The notes under the pieces are model-generated. The model had not been told where the DNA came from and did no database searches. It worked only from the letters and a program-made list of their open reading frames with translations. A stretch of 17,903 nucleotides of DNA from Acidobacteriota bacterium (GTDB lineage: Bacteria > Acidobacteriota > UBA6911 > JACQSX01). The stretch is from the NCBI GenBank assembly GCA_016199665.1, contig JACQGG010000254.1, positions 1 through 17,903 on the forward strand, written 5' to 3'. Positions 6,419 through 14,003 of the stretch are shown here, piece after piece. A program made the translations under genes and the position numbers. Every line of letters begins with the position of its first letter. Positions within the stretch are counted from its first letter, which is position 1.

Positions 6419-8245
6419 TTACTCCTTCTGATAGGTGACCTTCCCGCCCACGATGACCCTGAGAATCGGAATTTCCCCAATTTTCTCTTCGGGGACGGCC
6501 AGGAAATCCCCGCCCAGTTCCACAAAGTCGGCCAGCTTCCCCGGCTCAATTGCGCCCATGATCTTTTCGTCACCGTAAAACCGGGAGGCCCACACGGTGG
6601 CCATTTTCAAAGCCTCCTCGCGGGTAATCTTCAGGTTTGTTCCCCAAGCTTTTCCGGTGGTCAGGTGCCTGCGCGTAATATGGGCCTGCATTGCCTTCAA
6701 GTACAACTGGTAGTCAATCTTTCGGTCGGGTTCTCCTCTTCCCGTCAGTGAGATCGCATCCTGCACACCGGCGCCGTTGGTGACTTCCAGGATGGGCTTC
6801 ATCCCTGCATCAATGACATTGCGGACCGGCGACATTCCGGCTACTTCGTCCGCGCCGTACCATTTTGCCAGATCCTCGGCGCCCCGGCCTGACATGGGAC
6901 CCGTATTGAAGGAAAGGGCAAGATCGTATTCAGCCATTCTCTTGATCAAGTCGGCAGGCCGCATCAGCCCGTGAACCATTCCGAAGTGTTTCGTCTTTAT
7001 GGGTCTCTCTTTGTTGATCTTGTCGAAAATCTCCAGCGCCAGCTCGACTCCCGCGTCCCCCTGGATGTGCATGTCGTTGACATTCCAGCCATACCTGCCA
7101 AGCAATATCGCGTTCTTATAATCGCTATATTCTTTCCAGTCTTTCCCCGAATTCGGCTCCACACCCAACTGAAGTTTGTGTTCCCCGTAGGGTCCAAAGG
7201 CCTCCCACGCCTGAATATTTTGCCGGGGCTTTCGGGTCATCATCCCGCCCGTGTCCGGACCCGGGTCGAAGGAACCCACCGTCGCTCCCCCGATCTTGAA
7301 CCACTCATTCCCCATCCCCATCAGATTCCCCACCCGCTTGAGGTATCTCTCCATATGCGGATTCAGGCGGCCGATCTCGGTGCTGATGCGAATCCTCATG
7401 GGAAGCTCTCCCCGATCGTACAGCTCCCTGACAACGCTGATGGCCAGCCCGCTCATCCGATAGCCAATGGAGGTCACCCCCATCCGATTGAGATGCTGCA
7501 GAATCGCCTTCTGCTTTTGAACCATATTCTCAAAAGCGGGTCCATCGGGCCATGGGAGCATTTCATAGGTCAGGACGCCATAGGCCCATCCGGAGACCCG
7601 CCCGGTCGGCTGCCCCTTTTCATCGCGGTAAATGCCCATGCCGGCTTTGATGTCGTCCGGAATGAGGCTGAACGCTCTGCTGTTGACCCATCCGGTGGTG
7701 TTGTCCAAAGACACCAGGATCGGGTTGTTGGGGGCCACCGAATCCAGCAACTGAAGGGTGAGCTCGTAAGCGGCGGCGGTACGGTAGGGATTGACAAAAA
7801 CCCACTCCCCGGGCCGGGCCTTATCTACATGCGCCTTGATAGCCCTCAAGCCATCGTCCAATTTGTCGATGCGCATCTCAGTGAAATTCCCCAGCCAGTC
7901 CGGTCCCGAAACCCGGTGCGCCCCCCAAAACTGGCCCGAGTGAACATCAATGAAACCGGGAGTCAGGGTGTTACCCTGCAAATCAATCCGCGCCGTCTTC
8001 GGGCCCGCCATCTGCAGAATCAGTTCCGAATTTCCCACCGCCAGTGTCTTCCCGTCCCTCACCGCCACCGCCTGGGCAATCGCGAACCGATCGTCCGCGG
8101 TTAGAACTTTCCCGTTGTACAGCACCAGGTCCGGATAGCTCACCGCCAAAAGCTCCGGAGGAACCTGCTGGCCCTTCACCCGCCCGACACCTCCCCAAAG
8201 TGCAAGACCCAGCAACCAAACTCCCGCTTTCTTTCCTCTCCTCAT
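6419..8245 (-). CDS. Exported YtcJ-like amidohydrolase
   Basis: A metal-dependent hydrolase of the amidohydrolase superfamily, Amidohydro_3/YtcJ branch; substrates in this group are mostly unknown amides, formamides or esters. I chose ATG 8245 because AGGAGG (8254-8259) lies 8 nt before it and it opens a signal peptide (MRRGKK, then a hydrophobic run to about residue 25), giving 608 residues. YPDLVLYNGKVLTAD and GNTLTPGFIDVH mark the N-terminal beta-sandwich and first metal site, though the usual HxH here reads HSG (H102, then G104). DMHIQGDAG, KHFGMVHG and the C-terminal EPGKLADFVELGGDFLAVPEEKI are typical of the family. It follows the TonB-dependent receptor by about 100 nt, so uptake and periplasmic processing of one compound may be linked. 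Missing the second histidine, it may use one metal or have altered activity. Confidence 0.85.
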   Translation of the reverse strand: MRRGKKAGVWLLGLALWGGVGRVKGQQVPPELLAVSYPDLVLYNGKVLTADDRFAIAQAVAVRDGKTLAVGNSELILQMAGPKTARIDLQGNTLTPGFIDVHSGQFWGAHRVSGPDWLGNFTEMRIDKLDDGLRAIKAHVDKARPGEWVFVNPYRTAAAYELTLQLLDSVAPNNPILVSLDNTTGWVNSRAFSLIPDDIKAGMGIYRDEKGQPTGRVSGWAYGVLTYEMLPWPDGPAFENMVQKQKAILQHLNRMGVTSIGYRMSGLAISVVRELYDRGELPMRIRISTEIGRLNPHMERYLKRVGNLMGMGNEWFKIGGATVGSFDPGPDTGGMMTRKPRQNIQAWEAFGPYGEHKLQLGVEPNSGKDWKEYSDYKNAILLGRYGWNVNDMHIQGDAGVELALEIFDKINKERPIKTKHFGMVHGLMRPADLIKRMAEYDLALSFNTGPMSGRGAEDLAKWYGADEVAGMSPVRNVIDAGMKPILEVTNGAGVQDAISLTGRGEPDRKIDYQLYLKAMQAHITRRHLTTGKAWGTNLKITREEALKMATVWASRFYGDEKIMGAIEPGKLADFVELGGDFLAVPEEKIGEIPILRVIVGGKVTYQKE

Positions 8246-8253
8246 CGATTTGC

Positions 8254-8259
8254 CCTCCT
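8254..8259 (-). promoter_or_regulatory. Ribosome-binding site fixing the amidohydrolase start
   Basis: A perfect AGGAGG on the minus strand stands 8 nt before ATG 8245. It places the start at the signal peptide rather than 23 codons upstream. A GC-rich inverted repeat GGCGCG/CGCGCC (8267-8281) lies just 5' of it. Confidence 0.85.
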
Positions 8260-8343
8260 GAACGAAGGCGCGCCGCGCGCCGCTAATAAGGGGTATATCT
8301 CCGGGAAACGCCACACCAAGAATGATTTTCTGTCCTAACGGTC

Positions 8344-11300
8344 TTAAAAAACGATCTTGAGCCCGAATTGTATTTGCCTCGCCGTGTTTGTCGTCGCGCG
8401 AATCCTCGCGCCAGCCGGGCGCGGTGTCCCGTTGCTGTTAAAAACCAGCGCATCGGGAATGAAAAAATTAGCCCGGTTGAGGGCATTGAACAATTCGGCC
8501 CGAAACTGCACCGCGAAATCCTCTGAAACCCTCGGGAGAGGGGTTGCCTTCACCAGGGCAAAATCAAAGTTGACGAAGCCAGGTCCGATAATTGTGTTCC
8601 GCCCGGCATTCCCGAAAAATCCCGCCGGCTGCAGTTCATAGACCGCGGTGTCGAAATACCTGTCCGGCCCTCCCAGCACGGGACTCTTATCGGCTCCCGG
8701 CCGCAAGTTCGGCCGGTCGGGGATCACCGTGTCCAGATTGCGCGATCGGTTAAACCCAAGCTTCGGCGTAAAAGGCGCGCCGCTGGCGAGTGAGGCGATC
8801 CCGTTGAACTGCCAGCCTGCGAGCACCTGATTTCCAGCGCCGCCCGCTCCGCCCAAGGGTAAATCATAGGTGCAATTGAAAACAAAGTTATGTCGTGCGT
8901 CAAAGGCCGAGAGGGATCGATCCGGCCGGATATCATCGGGATCCAGCTGCACCTGCGGATTGTTTCTCGCACTATTGCCGACCAGAGTCGAGGCGTTGTC
9001 GATACTCTTGGACCAGGTATAGGCCCCTTTGAGCCGCAATCCGCCGCTGTAGCTTCGCTCCAGCGACAACTGGAGCGAGTCATAGTGATAGGTGGCGCTG
9101 GCGGCAAGATATCTCCCGTTGGATAATCGGGGATTTCTCCTGGCCGCTCCCACGGGGAAAAACTTCCGGCCGTCGGATTGAATTTGCGGGATCGCTGCGT
9201 TGCCTTGGACTTGTTTCGACAGGTGATATCCACGGGATCCCACATACCCGACACTGACCGTCATGTGAGGAAACACCTCTCGCTGAATCATCAGGTTGTA
9301 ATGGAAGGAGGTCGGCACGTCCCAGTTGGGATCGATCCCATCCGGCGAGGGAGTCAGCGTTGTTCTTCCCGACAGGTCGACTCTCGGAAAAGCGGGATTG
9401 TCGATGGAATATAAATTGGTGAATGGCACGTTGGTAAAAAGAAAGGAAGCGGCCCCGATGGATACCGCCTGAAACTGATTGTAAAATATGCCAAACCCGG
9501 ACCGGAGGGAAGTTTTCCCGTCACCAGACACGTTCCAGGCAAGACCCATCCGGGGAGCGAAGCCCTTCAAGCTGTTATTCTCATTAAAAAGCTCGCCCCC
9601 GCTCCGGGGCTGAGTCTGGAACACCCTGTAGCCGCCGGCCACGGTATCAACAAAATTGGAAAGTTTTCCGTTGACTTCCCTCAGCCCGGTGGTGAATTCA
9701 TAGCGGAGCCCCAGGTTCAACGTGAAATCCGGTCTCAGCTTCAGGTCGTCCTGAATGTAAAAACCAGCGTAAGTCAAACGCATTCCCTTGCTTTGATCTC
9801 CGGTGAGCACTCTGAAACTCGCGGGCCTGCCGGCAAGAAAGTCCTCCAGGGAATTGAAAGAGTACTGACCCAGCGGCGGCGACGTGCCGCCGCCACTCTG
9901 AATGTTGTGGTGCATCCTTTGAACTTCAAAGCCGACCTTCACAGAGTGAGGCCCCGAGGTGTGCGCCAGTTGATCGGAGAACTGGACGTCGATGTCTGCA
10001 AATTCAACGGTGCCCCCGCCAACATCCCCCAGATCGTTCAGCGCCGCCGACCCGCGTCCGGTTCCTCCCCCTACCCGAATAGCCCCGAATCCCAAGCCTT
10101 CGACAAATGACAGCCTCGGGTCAATATTGACGAGAGGAAAACTCCGGGAAATGGAATGGCTGCGATTGACGCCAAGGCGCAGGGTGTTCAGCATCCTGGT
10201 GGAAAATAACCGGTTTTCCTGAACGTTAAAAAACTGGTTGCGAGTCTTGCCGGATGAACCGAAATTCGGAAAATATACGTCAGTTCCCACCGCAGATGAG
10301 CGCGTCTTATTAAGCCGATAAGTTGCGAAGAGGGAGTCGGCCTCAGAAAACCGATGGTCGGTCTTCACCAGATAGAAGTCTGTGTCCGAGGCGCTGGTAG
10401 GACTGGTGATCAACTCAGCCGTTCCATCTCCATTACTGCGACCGTTGGGCAGAGGATAAAGAGCCAGATACGGCTTGACGACGTCGGCTACCGGAACCAG
10501 CCTCAGTCCGGCGGTTGAGGGGTCGGGCAGGAGTCCCTGACGCGCCTTATCATCCGGCGTCACGTGGATGAAGGTCCGCCCCAGGCCCTGCCTGATCCCT
10601 TCATAATTGCCAAAGAAAAAAGTCCGGTCTCTGACCATTGGCCCTCCCACGGCAAAGCCAAAGTTGTTCCTCTTGAATTCGGGCAGCGGACCCGGCGGAT
10701 CGAAAAAGTTTCGCGCATCCAGGTCGTCGTTACGAAGAAACTCGAATACGGAGCCATGCAGTTGATTCGTTCCGGAACGGGTAGCCACGTTGACCACGCC
10801 TCCCGGCCTCTTGCCGAGTTCGGCGCTGAAAGAATTAGTCAAGACGCTGAACTCCCGGATGGACTCAACCCCCAACGTGACTCCGCCGATGCCTCCTCCG
10901 GTGCTGGTACCGTCGACAATCTCCGTCCCGTCCATAAGGATTCGATTTGATCCGGTTCTTCCTCCGGAAATGCTGAAACTACTGCCGGGATTGCTGCCGA
11001 GCCGGAAGCTGTAGCTGCCCGCCTGCAGGCCGATCAACTGGTCAAACTGGCGGCCATTCAAAGGCAAGTCTCGAATGGCCTTTTCATCGACTAATCCGGA
11101 GATTGCCGCCGTCGTCGTCTCCACCAGAGGGGCCTCGGCTGACACCTGGACCCGCTCAGTGATTTCACCCACTGGAAGCGCAAAATTCACTTCCAGTTCC
11201 CGCCCGACCGTCAGCGTAACGCCGCTGCGCACCACGGTCTGGAAACCCGCCAGCTCCGCTTCAAGCTCATACCCGCCCAAAGCAAGCTGGGGCAGGTGGT

Positions 11301-11508
11301 ATCTTCCCGCATCATCGCTGATTGTGGTCCGCACGATCCCCGTGTCCAGATGTCGGGCCTTAAGAGTGACGCCCGGCAGTACTGCTCCGCTGGCGTCCTT
11401 CACCACTCCGGAAAGTGTCCCCAGCGTCACCTGCCCGCGCACCTGGCACAACGTCACCAGAAGTGCCACAAGGGCCAGTAACGCGGCTCGATGCATTGCC
11501 TTGTTCAT
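8344..11508 (-). CDS. Oar-type TonB-dependent receptor
   Basis: A large outer-membrane receptor expected to import a ligand using TonB/ExbBD energy. With the start at ATG 11508 it has 1054 residues, beginning with a signal peptide (MNKAMHRAALLALVALLV). A carboxypeptidase-regulatory-like beta domain follows at about 30-115 (GTLSGVVKDASGAVLPGVTLKA). A plug domain then starts with VQVSAEAPLVETTTA and includes DLPLNGRQFDQLIGL. The rest is a long beta-barrel, with RSGTNQLHGSVFEFLRNDDLDARNFF and FAPRMGLAWNVSGDGKTSLRSGFGIFYNQF as family hallmarks, and the chain ends in phenylalanine (QFGLKIVF), as outer-membrane barrel proteins do. This architecture is abundant in Acidobacteriota. The ligand is unknown; peptides, sugars or plant-derived compounds are all plausible. 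The amidohydrolase downstream is the likely functional partner. The upstream spacer holds pseudogene debris. Confidence 0.93.
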   Translation of the reverse strand: MNKAMHRAALLALVALLVTLCQVRGQVTLGTLSGVVKDASGAVLPGVTLKARHLDTGIVRTTISDDAGRYHLPQLALGGYELEAELAGFQTVVRSGVTLTVGRELEVNFALPVGEITERVQVSAEAPLVETTTAAISGLVDEKAIRDLPLNGRQFDQLIGLQAGSYSFRLGSNPGSSFSISGGRTGSNRILMDGTEIVDGTSTGGGIGGVTLGVESIREFSVLTNSFSAELGKRPGGVVNVATRSGTNQLHGSVFEFLRNDDLDARNFFDPPGPLPEFKRNNFGFAVGGPMVRDRTFFFGNYEGIRQGLGRTFIHVTPDDKARQGLLPDPSTAGLRLVPVADVVKPYLALYPLPNGRSNGDGTAELITSPTSASDTDFYLVKTDHRFSEADSLFATYRLNKTRSSAVGTDVYFPNFGSSGKTRNQFFNVQENRLFSTRMLNTLRLGVNRSHSISRSFPLVNIDPRLSFVEGLGFGAIRVGGGTGRGSAALNDLGDVGGGTVEFADIDVQFSDQLAHTSGPHSVKVGFEVQRMHHNIQSGGGTSPPLGQYSFNSLEDFLAGRPASFRVLTGDQSKGMRLTYAGFYIQDDLKLRPDFTLNLGLRYEFTTGLREVNGKLSNFVDTVAGGYRVFQTQPRSGGELFNENNSLKGFAPRMGLAWNVSGDGKTSLRSGFGIFYNQFQAVSIGAASFLFTNVPFTNLYSIDNPAFPRVDLSGRTTLTPSPDGIDPNWDVPTSFHYNLMIQREVFPHMTVSVGYVGSRGYHLSKQVQGNAAIPQIQSDGRKFFPVGAARRNPRLSNGRYLAASATYHYDSLQLSLERSYSGGLRLKGAYTWSKSIDNASTLVGNSARNNPQVQLDPDDIRPDRSLSAFDARHNFVFNCTYDLPLGGAGGAGNQVLAGWQFNGIASLASGAPFTPKLGFNRSRNLDTVIPDRPNLRPGADKSPVLGGPDRYFDTAVYELQPAGFFGNAGRNTIIGPGFVNFDFALVKATPLPRVSEDFAVQFRAELFNALNRANFFIPDALVFNSNGTPRPAGARIRATTNTARQIQFGLKIVF

Positions 11509-11514
11509 GGCTCG

Positions 11515-11520
11515 CCTCCT
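11515..11520 (-). promoter_or_regulatory. Ribosome-binding site of the TonB-dependent receptor
   Basis: A perfect AGGAGG on the minus strand, 6 nt before ATG 11508, decides the receptor start: 13 codons below the longest possible start and directly at the signal peptide. Confidence 0.85.
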
Positions 11521-11556
11521 GCCGTTTTGGCCCCCGTGCCAGCCCAACGTGGAAGA

Positions 11557-11696
11557 CCTGGAATCCCGGTGTAATTCAAGATGGGAAGAGCTCGCATTTC
11601 CTGCGTTCTTGTCGCAATCCCATGAATAGCCATTCTATCCACTGCGTCCTGGACCTCTTCCAACTTGTGCGGCCGGATGCATTGGAGTTTCTTCAT
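11557..11696 (-). pseudogene. Frameshifted remnant of a PII signal protein (GlnB/GlnK-like)
   Basis: From ATG 11696 the frame reads MKKLQCIRPHKLEEVQDAVD then RMAIHGIA. This follows the N-terminus of PII proteins (MKKIEAIIKPFKLDEVREAL, GxxGMT) almost residue by residue, with one Ile missing after residue 7. Similarity stops there, but about 35 nt further on another frame reads HLELHRDS (11583-11560), matching the HTELYRGS that follows the T-loop glutamine/lysine of PII. The distance is about 7 nt shorter than in an intact gene, consistent with deletion and frameshift. The remaining 60 or so residues of a 112-residue PII are absent, cut off by the receptor gene. PII proteins sense 2-oxoglutarate and nitrogen status and are often near nitrogen-assimilation genes; gltBD lie 2.5 kb upstream. 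Family recognition is from memory of the motif. Confidence 0.55.
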
Positions 11697-11775
11697 GGAG
11701 CAGACCTGCTTCGCGCGGTAGCAAATAAGAATTCGCATCTCCGCCTCTGAACCGATGCCGGCGGGCAACCCTACT

Positions 11776-12036
11776 TCAGTTTACGCTGTCCACATCAAGA
11801 TAGTTCTCGGCGGAAGAGACTAACCCGAACCGGATCCGGACAGCGGTCGCGTTCTTGTCGGTTGTAAACCTGAGGCTCTTCAGGCACCAATCCCAATAGT
11901 TGTCGCCCGGACTGCCGGTGACCTCTTCAGAGCGGATGAGGTCGTCGCCGCCGTTATACCGGAAGACGGAGAAAGAAACAACATCCGAGGAAGACTGGAG
12001 TCCCACCGAGGATGCCTTCTTTGATTTCGCATGAGA
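11776..12036 (-). pseudogene. C-terminal fragment of a beta-sandwich (carbohydrate-binding-like) protein
   Basis: Immediately after the stop codon of the PEBP gene, and in its frame, about 86 codons stay open to TGA 11776-11778. The content looks like genuine protein: DVVSFSVFRYNGGDDLIRSE, TGSPGDNYWDW, then ATAVRIRFGLVSSAENYLDVDSVN. The last segment resembles the final strands of jelly-roll domains found at the ends of secreted glycoside hydrolases and surface proteins. There is no good start: the first available codon is GTG 12006 without a ribosome-binding site, and no signal peptide. I read it as the tail of a larger gene whose front was replaced or deleted. A short real gene from the GTG is less likely. 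Confidence 0.45.
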
Positions 12037-12654
12037 CTACTGCGGACGCCTGAACAATCCCCCATAGACCGCTTTCCCGAGGACATGTCCCTGCATCGCT
12101 TTCATGACATTCGCGCGCGTCTCGAATGCGTCAGCGGTCGGTTGAACATCGAGCTTGGTGTCCAAGGCAAAGAGCTCGAACATGTAGTGATGCCGCGGAC
12201 CCGTCGCCGCTGCGCCAGGACCGCGATACACCGGACCTGTGGCGCTGATTTGATAGCTGCCGTCCGACAGTTGCGAACCCCTGGGAACAGCTTCGGGCAA
12301 GCCGGTGGCCGTCGCCGGAATGTTCCACACGACCCAGTGCGCCTGATCATCCGTTGTCCGGTTGCGCGCCACATCCATGTCGCGCATGTTGAGTACGAAA
12401 GACTGCGTCCCTGCCGGCGGATTGGCCCAGCTGATCGCCGGCGAGGTCCCTTCGCCCGGTGCTGCGCCTTCGGCCGCCTGGCTGAATTTCACGGGAATCT
12501 GGCCGCCATCGGGGAACGCCGGGATGGTCATCGTCATGGCAGGACCGCTGGCAGCCGGTGTGCTACCGCGCTGGCCGCCGCCCTCTTGAGCCGTGATGGG
12601 CACCGCGATAAGGAAGATGATCATCGAAGTAAGGCACAACCGCCCTTTCCGCAT
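12037..12654 (-). CDS. Secreted PEBP / YbhB-YbcL family protein
   Basis: A phosphatidylethanolamine-binding-protein-like (Raf-kinase-inhibitor-like) protein. The start ATG 12654 is set by AGGAGA (12661-12666) 6 nt upstream and opens a signal peptide (MRKGRLCLTSMIIFLIAVPITAQ), giving 205 residues, destined for the periplasm or outside. The PEBP core is clear: GTSPAISWANPP, the FVLNMRDMDVARN ... AHWVVWNIPA pair that forms the anion pocket, ISATGPVYRGPG, and HHYMFELFALDTKLD. The bacterial family has no settled physiological role; ligand-binding or protease-inhibitor functions have been proposed for relatives. A glycine-rich stretch after the signal peptide (EGGGQRGSTPA) is a likely linker. It is isolated by a 300-nt spacer from lysR and by gene debris from the receptor, so it is probably its own unit. 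Confidence 0.9.
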   Translation of the reverse strand: MRKGRLCLTSMIIFLIAVPITAQEGGGQRGSTPAASGPAMTMTIPAFPDGGQIPVKFSQAAEGAAPGEGTSPAISWANPPAGTQSFVLNMRDMDVARNRTTDDQAHWVVWNIPATATGLPEAVPRGSQLSDGSYQISATGPVYRGPGAAATGPRHHYMFELFALDTKLDVQPTADAFETRANVMKAMQGHVLGKAVYGGLFRRPQ

Positions 12655-12954
12655 ACTGTTTCTCCTGATTCTTGATTGCAGTGAAAACAACGCAGTTGTA
12701 ACCGGTCGTCGAGTGTTTTATTGGAGCCGCCGTAAGATCGTCCGTCTGACGTATAGAGTTTTATCCAGAACGCCTCAGAGGGCAAGGAGCAAATTGAGGC
12801 GGGGTTTGTTTTTTTGCAAGGATTTTTTGCGACCCGAGACCCAAATTGCTTCTGGAGTCTTCCCTGGAGTTTCTACATTTTCACGCTGCCACGGTGGAGG
12901 CCAAGGTTCAAACGCGGAAAAACTCTGGGTGGAATAAACGGCGCGCCCGGTTCT
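12655..12954. other. Intergenic spacer between lysR and the PEBP gene
   Basis: I find no convincing gene in these 300 nt on either strand. It is richer in A/T runs than the rest of the window (T7 near 12809-12815, T6 near 12823-12828). A minus-strand TATACG (near 12750) could be a -10 element, but no -35 stands at correct spacing. A 5-bp hairpin ACAAC/GTTGT at 12687-12699 is followed by TTTT on the minus strand but is too weak to call a terminator. The PEBP promoter should be somewhere here. Confidence 0.5.
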
Positions 12955-13893
12955 TCAAAGGCGGGACGCGCCAGCAATGGCCCGGTGCAGCGGCGGCTCC
13001 AGACGAAGCTTGGGCAGAATGCGCTCAAACAGGGCCAGCACTTCCTGCACCATCCGGGGAACACGGTTGGACCGCAGATAGACCCACCCTGTCTCGCGAA
13101 ACAGGGAATGCCCCTCGATCCGCGAACAGAAAAACCGGCCGCTGCGCACTTCCCGCGCTACCGCCTGATAGGGAATGATGGTAATGCCCATGCCGGCGGC
13201 CACCATCGCCTTGATAATCTCGACATTCTCCGTGTCCATGACGATCTTGGGGTGAACCTGCTCCTTGAGGAAAAACGCGTCCAGGGCGCGACGGGTATTA
13301 GACCCGGTTTCAAAAAGCACAAACTGCTGGTGCACCAGATCGTGAGGCGAGATTTTCCTTTTCTTCGAGAGCGGGTGATGGGGAGCCGTCACCAGCAGCA
13401 GCTCTTCCCTGAGAGCCGGGAGCGTAACCAAGTCGGATCCTTCGATGGGAAGCGTCAGCAACCCCAGGTCGGCTGAGCCGGTCCGGATCGAGCCGATAAA
13501 TTTCTCGCTGACTCCCGCCGCCACATTGATTTCAACGTTGGGATGGACGCGGCGAAACTCCTTTAGCAGCAAAGGGAAAACATACAGGCACACGGTCATG
13601 CCGCCTGCCAGCCGCAGCGTGCCAGCCAGCGACTCCTTGCTGTCGCTGATAACCGCGACCGTCTCTTTCAGGTCCTGCAGGACGCGATTGCTCAACTGCA
13701 GCAGAGTCTCTCCGGCAGGAGTGATGCGCACTTTTCTGCCGACTCGCAAGAATATCGGCTCCTGCAGCTCCTGCTCCAGCAGCAGGATCTGCCGGCTGAT
13801 CGCCGACTGGGATACGTGCAGCCTGTCTCCCGCTCCGGTAAAGGAGCCGGCTTCCACAATGGCTTTCAAGATTTCCAGTTGTCTCAGGTCCAT
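12955..13893 (-). CDS. LysR-family transcriptional regulator
   Basis: A LysR-type regulator of 312 residues, the family's usual length. The winged helix-turn-helix occupies about residues 4-62, with AGSFTGAGDRLHVSQSAISRQI containing the recognition helix, followed by the linker helix and a periplasmic-binding-protein-like effector domain from about 90 (LAGTLRLAGGMTVCLYVFPLLL) to 300 (GMGITIIPYQAVAREVRSG near 225-243). Such proteins are tetramers that activate or repress on binding a small molecule. It follows gltD on the same strand after a 110-nt heptamer-array spacer. B. subtilis GltC, a LysR protein, controls glutamate synthase genes, so a role in gltBD regulation is possible, but GltC is divergent from its target and this gene is not. 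No Shine-Dalgarno is visible before ATG 13893. The effector is unknown. Confidence 0.92.
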   Translation of the reverse strand: MDLRQLEILKAIVEAGSFTGAGDRLHVSQSAISRQILLLEQELQEPIFLRVGRKVRITPAGETLLQLSNRVLQDLKETVAVISDSKESLAGTLRLAGGMTVCLYVFPLLLKEFRRVHPNVEINVAAGVSEKFIGSIRTGSADLGLLTLPIEGSDLVTLPALREELLLVTAPHHPLSKKRKISPHDLVHQQFVLFETGSNTRRALDAFFLKEQVHPKIVMDTENVEIIKAMVAAGMGITIIPYQAVAREVRSGRFFCSRIEGHSLFRETGWVYLRSNRVPRMVQEVLALFERILPKLRLEPPLHRAIAGASRL

Positions 13894-13918
13894 GCGGCGA
13901 CGGGGGTCAGGTCGTTGA

Positions 13919-14003
13919 ATGGATCATGGATCGTGGATGATGGATCATGGATCACGGATTGAGGGATCATGGATCATGGATCCATCATCCCTCATCCCTC
14001 CCA
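13919..14003. repeat. Tandem heptamer array (ATGGATC type)
   Basis: About twelve 7-base units on the plus strand, most of them exactly ATGGATC or one base away (GTGGATG, ACGGATT), with one 8-nt unit at 13961-13968. At the gltD end the units become CATCCCT-like. GGATGATGGATC (13935-13946) is the reverse complement of GATCCATCATCC (13979-13990), and ATGGATCCAT (13976-13985) is palindromic. The array fills the gltD-lysR spacer and begins directly after the gltD TGA (14006-14004). Every ATGGATC unit contains GATC. Confidence 0.9.

Noticed and set aside
6971..8104. 377-codon plus-strand frame opposite the amidohydrolase
   Set aside because: Antisense shadow; His/Pro/Arg-rich, no ribosome-binding site or motif.
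8267..8281. GGCGCG/CGCGCC hairpin as terminator of the receptor gene
   Set aside because: No T-run follows on the minus strand and the stem is only 6 bp with a 3-nt loop.
11536..11541. TGGCAC on the minus strand as a sigma-54 -24 element for the receptor
   Set aside because: No TTGC-type -12 element at the required distance; GG and GC are not spaced by ten bases.
12036..12037. Stop-codon read-through joining the PEBP protein to the following frame
   Set aside because: The PEBP domain is complete before the TAG, no recoding signal is visible, and frame agreement has a one-in-three chance.
13919..14003. CRISPR array
   Set aside because: Units are 7 bases and contiguous; there are no spacers or longer repeats and no cas genes nearby.
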